Below, one piece after another: positions 18,895-25,733 of a stretch of 25,807 nucleotides of DNA (positions within the stretch are counted from its first letter, which is position 1; every line of letters begins with the position of its first letter). Origin of the DNA: UBA5905 sp964609975. Its GTDB lineage: Bacteria > Bacillota > Clostridia > Oscillospirales > Acutalibacteraceae. The notes beneath the pieces are model-generated. The model searched no databases and was not told the DNA's origin. It worked only from the letters and a program-made list of their open reading frames with translations. The position numbers and the translations under genes are program-made. The stretch lies in the NCBI GenBank assembly GCA_964609975.1, contig CAZSTR010000021.1, forward strand, positions 1-25,807. Direction: 5' to 3'.

Positions 18895-19083
18895 AGCTCC
18901 GCCTCCCGCAGCACAATTTCCTTTTCAAATTTTCCCACCACGCGGATGGTGCTGCATACCTCCTTCAGCTGACCCAGCATTTTCTGCCCAGCCTCGCTGT
19001 CGATGTCGCCCTCGCCCTCCGCATAGAAATAATAGCTCCAGCTCAGTTCCTTTGTCGGACGGCTTTTCAGCGCCCGCAGGTTG
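18891..19083 (-). pseudogene. Truncated pheA 3' fragment (ACT-domain end)
   Basis: Second copy of the last 62 codons of pheA, lying between the aroB fragment and intact aroB. It begins inside the ACT domain, has no start codon or ribosome binding site of its own and is entered from the aroB fragment in a different frame, so it should not be translated as PheA. Its end carries the GGGAGG site and ATGA junction used by intact aroB. Confidence 0.85.
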
Positions 19084-19258
19084 TCACCGGATAAGCGCAG
19101 ACCGCCGCCACCGTGGCGGCATATTCCGCCGGCACACCGTCATCGGTAACCACCAGCACCCGCCGGGAAAGCGAAAAAAGCTCTCCCACACGAGAAAGCG
19201 CGCCCCGCTCCAAATAAATCGGATAGGAGCCCTGCGCGGTTTTCACTGTCAAAATCAT
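19067..19258 (-). pseudogene. Truncated aroB 5' fragment ending in a chimeric tail
   Basis: The duplicated aroB start gives an ORF of 63 codons: 58 codons identical to AroB residues 1-58, then TCGR read from pheA sequence in another frame, then TGA at 19067-19069. It keeps the GGGAGG ribosome binding site and the ATGA overlap with intact pheA, so it is likely translated, but it has only part of the nucleotide-binding domain and no active-site residues. It is expected to be non-functional. Confidence 0.85.
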
Positions 19259-20358
19259 AGCTCCGCCTCCCGCAGCACAATTTCCTTTTCAAATTTTCCC
19301 ACCACGCGGATGGTGCTGCATACCTCCTTCAGCTGACCCAGCATTTTCTGCCCAGCCTCGCTGTCGATGTCGCCCTCGCCCTCCGCATAGAAATAATAGC
19401 TCCAGCTCAGTTCCTTTGTCGGACGGCTTTTCAGCGCCCGCAGGTTGAAGCCCCATTGGCCGATGGCCGCTACCGCCTTCCCCAGCGCGCCGGCCTCGTT
19501 TTGCACGGTGAACAGAAGGATGAACTGGGAATCCGTTGCAGCAGGCGCCTTCGGCACCTTGGAAAACACCGCGAAGCGGGTAGTATTGGCGCCGCTCTCA
19601 TTGATATGCGCCTCCAGCTTTTTCAGTCCGAATTGAGCGGCCGCCTCCTCGCTGCCGATGGCCGCGATATCGTGCCGCCCCCATTCTGCCACCTGGCGGG
19701 CGGCCACCGCTGTGTTCACCGCCTCCACCGGCTCGAAGCCGTGACGGCGGATATAGGCGGCGCACTGCCCCAGCGCCTGGGGATGGCTGATGACCTTTTT
19801 CACCTCGTCCATGGTGGTGCCCTTCACCGCCAGCAAATTCTGCACCACCTCGATGTCATAAATCCCGTTGATGAACAGCGGCCCGAAAAAGGTCAAATCC
19901 ATCACCTGACCTACATCCCCGTTGAAGCTGTTCTCGATGGGCAAAATCGCGCAATCGCAGGTGCCCTCCACCACCGCGTCATAGGCGGCCTTGAAATCCG
20001 CATGGGGCACCGTCACCGCGTCTGGGAACACCCGCCCGGCGGCGATGCTGGCGAACGCGCCCTCCACACCGCTGAAGGCCACCCGCATTCCCTCCAGCAA
20101 ACGATGCTGATACGCCTTCGACACCTCCATGGTGCTTTGCAGAAAATTCACATAATAGGGGCGCAGGCTCTCCTCCTCCACCAAAGCGGAATTGCGGCGA
20201 ATCAGCTCCGCCTCGCGGGCGGAATCGGTCACCCGCAGACCCTTTTCCCGCTTATATTCCGCCACCCGGCGCACCGCCTCCATGCGCCGCTCAAAGAGCC
20301 GCGCCATTTCCCGGTCGGTTTCGTTGATGATTTTTCGCGCCTTTTCCAGGTCTGTCAT
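19255..20358 (-). CDS. pheA: Bifunctional chorismate mutase / prephenate dehydratase (P-protein)
   Basis: Converts chorismate to prephenate and then to phenylpyruvate. The 367-aa protein has three parts: an AroQ-type chorismate mutase (about 1-88: INETDREMARLFERRMEAVR, YKREKGL); prephenate dehydratase (about 91-270: ILPIENSFNGDVGQV, SHPQALGQC, and the catalytic TRF motif T260-F262); and a C-terminal ACT domain (about 278-360: NEAGALGKA, SRPTKELSWSYYF) typical of phenylalanine feedback control. It carries the only chorismate mutase seen in the window, so it also feeds tyrA. The ATG at 20356-20358 overlaps the aminotransferase stop (ATGA), with AAGGGGGG upstream. Residues from about 306 on lie in the duplicated segment but the copy is complete, ending in the ATGA overlap with the aroB fragment. 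Confidence 0.95.
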   Translation of the reverse strand: MTDLEKARKIINETDREMARLFERRMEAVRRVAEYKREKGLRVTDSAREAELIRRNSALVEEESLRPYYVNFLQSTMEVSKAYQHRLLEGMRVAFSGVEGAFASIAAGRVFPDAVTVPHADFKAAYDAVVEGTCDCAILPIENSFNGDVGQVMDLTFFGPLFINGIYDIEVVQNLLAVKGTTMDEVKKVISHPQALGQCAAYIRRHGFEPVEAVNTAVAARQVAEWGRHDIAAIGSEEAAAQFGLKKLEAHINESGANTTRFAVFSKVPKAPAATDSQFILLFTVQNEAGALGKAVAAIGQWGFNLRALKSRPTKELSWSYYFYAEGEGDIDSEAGQKMLGQLKEVCSTIRVVGKFEKEIVLREAEL

Positions 20359-21554
20359 GCCTTTTTTCCCCCCTTTTGATAGCTTTCCATCAGTGCCTTG
20401 AAGGCGGGCAACGACCGCTCCACCGTTTCCGGCGCCACGCAATAGGCCAGCCGCACATACCCCGGACAGCCAAAATCGTCCCCCGGCACCAGCAGCAGCT
20501 CCCATTTTTTCGCCCGCTGACAAAACGCTCCCGCATCCGGCTCCGGCGACCGCAAAAACAGATAAAACGCCCCTGCCGGAGGCACCGCCTCATAGCCAAG
20601 TTCCGTCAGCGCCTCCACCAGCCGATCCCGGTTTCGGCAATAGGCCGAAATGTCCGGCACAAGGGCGGCGCACTCCCCCACCGTATACTGGAGCAGGCTC
20701 GGCGCACACACATAGCCCAGCGCACGTCCGGCGCCGCAAACGGCCGCATAAATCGCGTCCGCCTCCTCCGCCCTCGGAGAAACGAAAATATAGCCGATCC
20801 GCTCGCCGGGGAGCGAAAAGGACTTGCTAAATGAATAACAAACAAGAGTGTTCTCATACAAAGCCGGAATATATGGCGGCTCAGCATCATAGGCCAGCTC
20901 CCGATACGGCTCATCCGCCAGAATATAAATCGGATGACCGAAGGCGCGCTGCTTTTTCTCCAGCATAGCCGCCAGCTCCTCCAGCACCGCTCGGCTATAC
21001 ACCGCGCCGGTGGGGTTGTTGGGCGAATTGATCAAAACCACCCGCGTTTTTTCGGTGACCGCCCGCTCCAGCGCCGCCACATCCGGCTGAAAATCCGGCT
21101 CCCGACAGAGAACCGGGCAAAAAACCGCCCCGGCCGTTTCCACAAAAACGCGATATTCAGGGAAATAGGGCGCCGGCACCAGCACCTCCTCCCCCGGCTC
21201 CGTCAGCGCCTGCAAAGCAATCGTCAGAGAAGCCGCCGCGCCGCAGGTCAGATAGAGATTCTCCGCCTGCGCCTCCACGCCGAAGCGTCGGCGGATAGAC
21301 TCCGCCAGCTTTTGGCGCACGTAAGGGGCGCCGGGGGCGGAGGTATAGCCGTGCAGCGCCACCGAATCCATCTCCCGCAAAAGCGCGGCCATCGTCTCCT
21401 CCACCGCCGCCGGCGCAGGGATGCTGGGGTTTCCAAGGCTGAAATCAAAAACATTTTCCGCCCCGATTTCCGCCCGCCGCCGGTTGCCGTATTCAAAAAT
21501 TTCCCGTATCACCGACCGTTTTTGGCCGAGCTGTAGCATACGCCTGTTTGCCAT
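20355..21554 (-). CDS. Class I PLP-dependent aromatic/aspartate aminotransferase
   Basis: The 399-aa fold-type I aminotransferase has SLGNPSIPAP, the INSPNNPTG motif (N180 region), the cofactor aspartate in LADEPYREL (D214) and the PLP lysine K244 in YSFSKSFSLPGERIGY. As first structural gene of an operon that makes phenylpyruvate and 4-hydroxyphenylpyruvate, it most likely catalyses the final transamination to phenylalanine and tyrosine. Its specificity cannot be read from sequence, so an aspartate or broad enzyme is possible. The ATG at 21552-21554 has a weak GGCGGGA site upstream and lies 18 nt after the attenuator terminator. The stop overlaps the pheA start. Confidence 0.92.
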   Translation of the reverse strand: MANRRMLQLGQKRSVIREIFEYGNRRRAEIGAENVFDFSLGNPSIPAPAAVEETMAALLREMDSVALHGYTSAPGAPYVRQKLAESIRRRFGVEAQAENLYLTCGAAASLTIALQALTEPGEEVLVPAPYFPEYRVFVETAGAVFCPVLCREPDFQPDVAALERAVTEKTRVVLINSPNNPTGAVYSRAVLEELAAMLEKKQRAFGHPIYILADEPYRELAYDAEPPYIPALYENTLVCYSFSKSFSLPGERIGYIFVSPRAEEADAIYAAVCGAGRALGYVCAPSLLQYTVGECAALVPDISAYCRNRDRLVEALTELGYEAVPPAGAFYLFLRSPEPDAGAFCQRAKKWELLLVPGDDFGCPGYVRLAYCVAPETVERSLPAFKALMESYQKGGKKA

Positions 21555-21572
21555 GTTTCATCCCGCCGTTTC

Positions 21573-21627
21573 AATAAATAAAGCCCGCAACCGATTTTCT
21601 GCGAAAAGGCAGAAGCTGTTGCGGGCT
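21573..21627 (-). terminator. Attenuator terminator in front of the aromatic operon
   Basis: On the minus strand AGCCCGCAAC (21627-21618) pairs perfectly with GTTGCGGGCT (21591-21582), enclosing a second small stem (CTTCTGC with GCAGAAA). TTTATTTATT follows immediately. It lies between the leader peptide and the first structural gene, the position of an attenuator. Part of its 5' arm can instead pair with a segment inside the leader ORF (see the antiterminator entry). Confidence 0.88.
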
Positions 21628-21683
21628 GTCCGTACCGGTTTTCAAGGGAAAGGGCTTAGCGCCCCTCGGTGCACAGACAGTCC
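21623..21683 (-). promoter_or_regulatory. Antiterminator pairing of the Phe/Tyr attenuator
   Basis: CUGUCUGU in codons 12-15 of the leader ORF (21680-21673) pairs with ACGGACAG (21633-21626) with one G-U pair. It can extend by ACC with GGU on the loop side after a 2-nt bulge, and by GG with CC on the outer side after one mismatch. The 3' arm takes up to five bases of the terminator's 5' arm (21627-21623), so the two structures exclude each other. A small GGGGC/GCCCU hairpin sits in the loop. The fold was made by eye. Confidence 0.65.
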
Positions 21684-21715
21684 GTGGTATACAGATAAAA
21701 TCGATACACGAACAT
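21656..21715 (-). CDS. Aromatic-rich attenuation leader peptide
   Basis: A 19-residue ORF, MFVYRFYLYTTDCLCTEGR, starts at ATG 21713-21715 with GGGAGGG 8 nt upstream (21730-21724) and ends at TAA 21656-21658. Residues 2 and 6 are Phe and residues 4, 7 and 9 are Tyr: five aromatic codons in the first nine, and no Trp codon. It lies between a strong promoter and a terminator in front of the phenylalanine/tyrosine operon. By analogy with the enterobacterial pheA and trp leaders, ribosomes stalled at Phe or Tyr codons would leave the antiterminator free. With ample Phe- and Tyr-tRNA the ribosome would reach the stop codon, cover the antiterminator arm and allow termination. Confidence 0.85.
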   Translation of the reverse strand: MFVYRFYLYTTDCLCTEGR

Positions 21716-21749
21716 GCTGTTCACCCTCCCTTCCTTTGACTTCTTAAGT

Positions 21750-21778
21750 ATTCTATCGCGTTTTATACGGTTTGTCAA
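21750..21778 (-). promoter_or_regulatory. Sigma-A promoter of the aromatic operon
   Basis: On the minus strand a perfect -35 TTGACA (21778-21773), a 17-bp spacer and -10 TAGAAT (21755-21750). The predicted start site is about 21743, 28 nt before the leader-peptide start. It appears to be the main promoter for the whole operon down to the terminator at 11878. Confidence 0.85.
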
Positions 21779-21826
21779 GAGAAAACGCCAAAAAAGTTTA
21801 GCGCTTTTAATCGGTGAACCGTCTAT

Positions 21827-23596
21827 TTAACCTTCCGCTCTCTCATGGGCAAACTGGCTGTTATACAGATGAGCATAAAATCCGCCCTTTTCCAGCAGCT
21901 CTTCGTGGTTTCCCTGCTCTACGATATGCCCGTCCTGCATCACCAAAATCACATCCGCCGAGCGAATCGTGGACAGACGGTGCGCCACGATGAAGGTGGT
22001 TCGCCCCTCCATGAGCCGGTCAAAGGCACGTTGCACCCGCAGCTCCGTCAGCGCGTCGATGGAGGAGGTAGCCTCATCCAAAATCAGCATGGAAGGCTTC
22101 GCCAGCATCAGCCGGGCGATACACAGAAGCTGGCGCTGACCGGCAGACAAATTGCCGCTGTCGCCGGAAATCACCGTGTCATAACCCTGAGGCAAGCGAC
22201 GAATGAAGCCGTCCGCATGGGCGGCCTTCGCCGCCGCCACCATCTCCTCCTCGGTGGCCGCCGGATTGCCAAACAACAGGTTTTCCCGCACCGTTCCGGT
22301 TTTCAGCCAGGTCTCCTGCAGCACCATGCCATAGCCGGCGCGCAGACTGTGGCGGGTCACCCGCCGAATATCCTTCCCCTCCACCCGGATGCTTCCGTCT
22401 TTCACATCATAGAAGCGCATAAGCAAATTGATGAGCGTGGTTTTCCCACAGCCCGTCGGGCCGACAATCGCCACCCGCTGGCCGGGCTTCACCGTCAAAT
22501 TCAGCCCCTCGATCAGCGGCCGCTCCGGTACATAGGCGAAGGAAACTCCATCCAGCTCCACCTGTCCCGCACCCGCCGGCAGCTGTTCCTCGCTGTCCGG
22601 CGACTCCTCCGGCTGAGCCAGCAGGTCAAACACCCGTCCGGCGCAGGCCAGCGCGTTTTGCATTTCGGTGACCACACCGGAAATTTCGTTGAAGGGCTTC
22701 GCATACTGTCCTGCATAGCTGAGGAAGCAGGACAGACCGCCCACCGTCAGCCCGCCGTCCACCACAGCCAGCGCCCCCGCCAGCCCGACGCCGGCATAGA
22801 TGAGGCTGTTGATGAGGCGCGTGGTGGGGTTCACCAGCGAGGAAAAGAACGCCGCCTTCAGGGAGCATTTTTCCAGCCGGCCGTTGATTTCGTCAAAGCG
22901 GCGCTGGTTTTCCGCCTCCCGTCCGAAGGCCTGCACCACCTTCTGCTGGTTCACCATTTCGTCGATGAAGGCAGTCTGCTCTCCTCTGGTCGTAGACTGC
23001 TCCCGGAACATCCGGAAGGTGCGCTTGGCGATGAAGGAAGCGATAAGGAGCGAAAGAGGCGTGAGCACCACCACCACCGCCGTGATGGGCGGATGGATGG
23101 ACAACATGAACACCAGCGTGCCCAAAATCGTCACCACGCCGGTAAACAGCTGGGTAAAGCCCATCAGCAGGCCGTCCGCCAGCTGGTCCACATCCGCGAT
23201 CATGCGGCTGACGATTTCGCCCACCGGATGCGCATCCAAATAAGACAGCGGCAGTCGCTGGAGATGATGAAACGCGTCTCGCCGCAAATCCCGCACGATG
23301 CGATAGGTCAGTGCGTTATTGACTGTGTTCATAATCCATTGCAAAACCGCCGTCAATAGCACCAGCAGACCACTGCGCACCAAAAGGGACAAAATTTCGG
23401 ACACTTTCACCGCACCCGGCCCCACCATCCGGTCGATGGCGCGGCCGAGGAGAATCGGCACATACAGCGTCAGCGCCACCGTGGCGGCGGCCAGCGCCAC
23501 AGAGCTCCACAAAAGCCACTGATACCGACCGATATAGGTGAGCACCCGACGCAAGGTGTCCTTTTGCACCGCCTGCTTTGTTTTCTTGTCACCCAC
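21827..23596 (-). CDS. ABC exporter half-transporter, catalytically complete subunit
   Basis: The 589-aa protein has an N-terminal six-helix exporter membrane domain (about 20-320) and a C-terminal ATPase. Motifs are Walker A GPTGCGKTT (379-387), Q-loop Q427, signature LSAGQ (483-487, Gly replaced by Ala), Walker B LILDE with E508, and H-loop H539. Its altered signature would face the degenerate site of the partner, as in TM288-like subunits. The start is GTG at 23594-23596 with GGAGGGG about 7 nt upstream, overlapping the partner's stop by 8 bp; a longer in-frame ATG further into the partner gene is rejected. The substrate is unknown; the family includes multidrug and peptide/lipid exporters. 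No strong terminator was seen after it. Confidence 0.92.
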   Translation of the reverse strand: MGDKKTKQAVQKDTLRRVLTYIGRYQWLLWSSVALAAATVALTLYVPILLGRAIDRMVGPGAVKVSEILSLLVRSGLLVLLTAVLQWIMNTVNNALTYRIVRDLRRDAFHHLQRLPLSYLDAHPVGEIVSRMIADVDQLADGLLMGFTQLFTGVVTILGTLVFMLSIHPPITAVVVVLTPLSLLIASFIAKRTFRMFREQSTTRGEQTAFIDEMVNQQKVVQAFGREAENQRRFDEINGRLEKCSLKAAFFSSLVNPTTRLINSLIYAGVGLAGALAVVDGGLTVGGLSCFLSYAGQYAKPFNEISGVVTEMQNALACAGRVFDLLAQPEESPDSEEQLPAGAGQVELDGVSFAYVPERPLIEGLNLTVKPGQRVAIVGPTGCGKTTLINLLMRFYDVKDGSIRVEGKDIRRVTRHSLRAGYGMVLQETWLKTGTVRENLLFGNPAATEEEMVAAAKAAHADGFIRRLPQGYDTVISGDSGNLSAGQRQLLCIARLMLAKPSMLILDEATSSIDALTELRVQRAFDRLMEGRTTFIVAHRLSTIRSADVILVMQDGHIVEQGNHEELLEKGGFYAHLYNSQFAHERAEG

Positions 23597-25319
23597 GGGC
23601 GCTCCCCTCCTTCTGCTGTGAACGGCAAATCTCGCCATAAATCGGACAATTCTGCATCAGCTGCTCATGGGTGCCCAGTCCCACCAGGCGCCCCTCCTCC
23701 AGCACGGCAATCCGATCAGCGTGCTGCACCGACGAAATTCGCTGGGAAATCAGCAAAACCGTCGGATTTCCCGCCAGCTTGCGCAACGCCCCCCGCAAAG
23801 CCGCCTCCGTGGCATAATCCAGCGCCGCCGCGCTGTCATCCAAAATCAAAATTTCCGGGTGACGCACCAAAGCGCGGGCGATGGTCAGCCGTTGTCGCTG
23901 ACCACCGGAAAGGTTGCGCCCGCCCTGGTCGATACGAAAGTCCAGCCCGCCGTCCTTTTGCTCCACCACTGTTTTCGCCTGGGCCGTCTCCAGCGCCGCC
24001 CACAGCTCCTCGTCAGTGGCGCCGGGATTGCCCCAAAGGAGGTTGTCCCGCACACTGCCGCGAAACAGCACCGCCTGCTGGGGCACAACGCCAATACGAC
24101 TACGCAGCTGGCGAGCGGGGATTTTCTGCACATCCACTCCGTCCACCAGCACCACCCCCTCGCTGGCATCATAAAACCGGGGAACCAAATTCACCAACGA
24201 AGTTTTTCCCGCGCTGGTTCCGCCGATGATGCCGAGTGTTTCGCCGGCGGCCACCGTCAGTGAGATGTTTTCCAGCGCCGGAGCACTGTCCGCATGATAC
24301 CGCAGGGTCACCCCCCGCAGCTCCACACGAGGGGCACCGGCCACCGGCTTTTCCGCCGTGTCCACCACATCCTTCGCCGCTGAAAGCTCCAGCGCCGCCT
24401 GGATACGGTTGCCGCAGGCCACCGCCCGCGTCACGCTGATGATGAGATTGGCCAGCTTGATAAGCTCCGCCAAAATCTGGGACATATAGTTATACAGCGC
24501 CACCACCACGCCCTGGGAAATCACACCGGTTTCCACCCGGATTGCCCCGGTATACAACAGCACAAGAATTGCGCCGTTGATGAGCACATAGGTCAGCGGA
24601 TTGAGCAGGGCGCTGATGCGCCCGACAAAGTTTTGCTGCGCGGTCAGAGCGCTGTTTTCCCGGTCGAAATCGGCGATTTCATCCGGCTCCTTGCGGAACG
24701 CCCGGATCACCCGCACGCCGGTAAGATTTTCGCGGGTGCGGCCGAGAACCGCGTCCAGCCGCCCCTGTACCTTTTTATATAGGGGGATGCAGGAAAGCAT
24801 GATGCCGAACACTGCCACGCTTAGCAGAGGAATAATCACCACAAAAACCAGCGCCGCCTGCACATCCAGCGTAAACGCCATCACCATCGCGCCAAACACC
24901 ACAAAAGGCGAGCGCAACAGTAGCCGCAGCACCAGATTGGTGCCGTTTTGCACCTGGTTGATATCGCCGGTGAGCCGCGTCACCAGCGTGTCGGTGCGCG
25001 TTTCGTCCAGCGTGGAATAGGACAGCGTCTGAATCCGGCCGAACAGCGCCTGCCGAATCCGGGAAACGAAGCCCACCGACGCCTTGGCCGCGAAATATTG
25101 CGCCGTGACGGCAAAAACCAGCCCCACCACGCCCAACAGCGCCAGCAAAAGGCACATCCGCAAAACATATGGACGATCCCCGTTTGCAATTCCCCGGTCG
25201 ATGACCGCCGCCATCACCAACGGCACCAGCAGCTCCAACGTCGCCTCCGCCAGCTTCAACAACGGTCCGAATATGCATTCCTTTGTATACGGGCGCATAT
25301 AGCACAACAGCTTTTTCAC
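23589..25319 (-). CDS. ABC exporter half-transporter, degenerate-site subunit
   Basis: The 576-aa protein has an exporter membrane domain (about 12-310) followed by an ATPase domain. Motifs are Walker A GGTSAGKTS (366-374), Q-loop Q414/Q415, a canonical LSGGQ (470-474), Walker B LILDD with Asp at 495 where the catalytic Glu is expected, and Gln at 526 where the H-loop His is expected. This Asp/Gln pair is the pattern of the TM287 subunit of heterodimeric exporters, so it should pair with the next gene product. The start is GTG at 25317-25319 with GGAGGAG 5 nt upstream; an upstream extension of the frame crosses the promoter and antisense tRNA and is rejected. The substrate is unknown. Confidence 0.92.
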   Translation of the reverse strand: MKKLLCYMRPYTKECIFGPLLKLAEATLELLVPLVMAAVIDRGIANGDRPYVLRMCLLLALLGVVGLVFAVTAQYFAAKASVGFVSRIRQALFGRIQTLSYSTLDETRTDTLVTRLTGDINQVQNGTNLVLRLLLRSPFVVFGAMVMAFTLDVQAALVFVVIIPLLSVAVFGIMLSCIPLYKKVQGRLDAVLGRTRENLTGVRVIRAFRKEPDEIADFDRENSALTAQQNFVGRISALLNPLTYVLINGAILVLLYTGAIRVETGVISQGVVVALYNYMSQILAELIKLANLIISVTRAVACGNRIQAALELSAAKDVVDTAEKPVAGAPRVELRGVTLRYHADSAPALENISLTVAAGETLGIIGGTSAGKTSLVNLVPRFYDASEGVVLVDGVDVQKIPARQLRSRIGVVPQQAVLFRGSVRDNLLWGNPGATDEELWAALETAQAKTVVEQKDGGLDFRIDQGGRNLSGGQRQRLTIARALVRHPEILILDDSAAALDYATEAALRGALRKLAGNPTVLLISQRISSVQHADRIAVLEEGRLVGLGTHEQLMQNCPIYGEICRSQQKEGSARG

Positions 25320-25359
25320 AGCCACTCCTCCGATTGCTTCGGTAAATTTTCGCCCACAC

Positions 25360-25388
25360 AGTATACCATATTTCGCCGCGGCTGAAAA
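25360..25388 (-). promoter_or_regulatory. Promoter for the ABC exporter genes
   Basis: On the minus strand a TG-extended -10 TATACT (25365-25360) has a weak -35 TTTTCA (25388-25383) at 17 bp spacing. It lies 40 bp before the GTG start and is divergent from the tRNA promoter. Confidence 0.65.
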
Positions 25389-25460
25389 CCCCTTTTTGTG
25401 TAAAAGTTTTGTGCAAAACCGAGCAGAATAAAATGTTGACAGGCAAAAAGGAAAAAAGAG

Positions 25461-25489
25461 TTGACGAAACCGTTTTTCGGTGTTATAAT
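25461..25489 (+). promoter_or_regulatory. Sigma-A promoter for tRNA-Leu
   Basis: -35 TTGACG (25461-25466), a 17-bp spacer and a perfect -10 TATAAT (25484-25489). The predicted start site is near 25496, about 11 bases before the mature tRNA end. Confidence 0.9.
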
Positions 25490-25506
25490 ATCCCATGTTG
25501 CGAAAC

Positions 25507-25591
25507 GCGGGGGTGCTGGAACCGGCAGACAGGCACGTTTGAGGTGCGTGTGTCGAACGACGTGGGGGTTCAAGTCCCCTCCCCCGCACCA
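25507..25591 (+). tRNA. tRNA-Leu, anticodon GAG
   Basis: An 85-nt class II tRNA including encoded CCA. The acceptor stem GCGGGGG pairs with CCCCCGC, with discriminator A. The anticodon loop TTGAGGT carries GAG at 25541-25543, closed by CACGT/GCGTG with a terminal U-G pair. The variable arm GTCG/CGAC and the T arm GGGGG-TTCAAGT-CCCCT follow. It reads CUC/CUU leucine codons. It has its own promoter and terminator and is divergent from the ABC genes. Confidence 0.96.
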
Positions 25592-25592
25592 C

Positions 25593-25648
25593 AACTGGAC
25601 ACCAGTTTTGATACAATGCGTATCGAAGCGGGTGTCCAGTTTCTTTTT
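25593..25648 (+). terminator. Intrinsic terminator after tRNA-Leu
   Basis: AACTGGACACC (25593-25603) pairs perfectly with GGTGTCCAGTT (25631-25641). Inside is a second stem, GATAC/GTATC (25610-25614, 25620-25624). TTCTTTTTG follows. It begins two bases after the CCA end. Confidence 0.92.
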
Positions 25649-25651
25649 GTA

Positions 25652-25676
25652 AAGTCCTTGATTTACAAGGCTTTTT
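25652..25676 (+). terminator. Second small hairpin with T-run downstream of tRNA-Leu
   Basis: CCTTG (25656-25660) and CAAGG (25666-25670) form a stem around ATTTA, with flanking AAG/CTT adding pairs across a bulge and a CTTTTT tail. It could be a back-up terminator. The rest of 25677-25807 shows no gene. Confidence 0.45.
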
Positions 25677-25704
25677 CGATACTTTTTAACGAAAGGTCTG
25701 CGAA

Positions 25705-25733
25705 GGTGTGCAAATTTCAGAGGGGGGTGTGCA
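25705..25733. repeat. 8-bp direct repeat GGTGTGCA, 21 bp apart
   Basis: GGTGTGCA occurs at 25705-25712 and 25726-25733. The 21-bp spacing puts both on the same DNA face. It lies in gene-free DNA downstream of a tRNA gene. The function is unknown and chance is possible. Confidence 0.6.

Larger units (their letters stand above)
18719..19447. repeat. Perfect 364-bp tandem duplication across the pheA/aroB junction
   Basis: Bases 18719-19083 and 19083-19447 are the same sequence by eye at an offset of exactly 364 bp. They diverge at 18718/19082 and 19084/19448, and the junction base G at 19083 belongs to both copies. Each copy holds the last 62 codons of pheA plus the first 58 codons of aroB. Because the unit spans the end of one gene and the start of the next, pheA (using the right copy) and aroB (using the left copy) both stay intact, and a truncated aroB followed by a truncated pheA sits between them. 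No long homology flanks the ends. It is either a very recent duplication or an assembly error. Confidence 0.95.

Noticed and set aside
21555..21780. T-box riboswitch in front of the aromatic operon
   Set aside because: The leader is too short for a T-box stem I plus antiterminator, and I saw no T-box consensus bulge. The aromatic-codon ORF fits ribosome-mediated attenuation better.
21781..21826. Hairpin AAAAGCGC...GCGTTTT after the second ABC gene as a terminator
   Set aside because: The stem has a bulge, is short and AT-rich and lacks a following U-run; readthrough or a weak terminator cannot be told apart.
25320..25616. N-terminal extension of the first ABC subunit by 99 codons
   Set aside because: It would include the promoter and the antisense of the tRNA gene; the GTG at 25317-25319 has a strong ribosome binding site and gives a family-like N-terminus.
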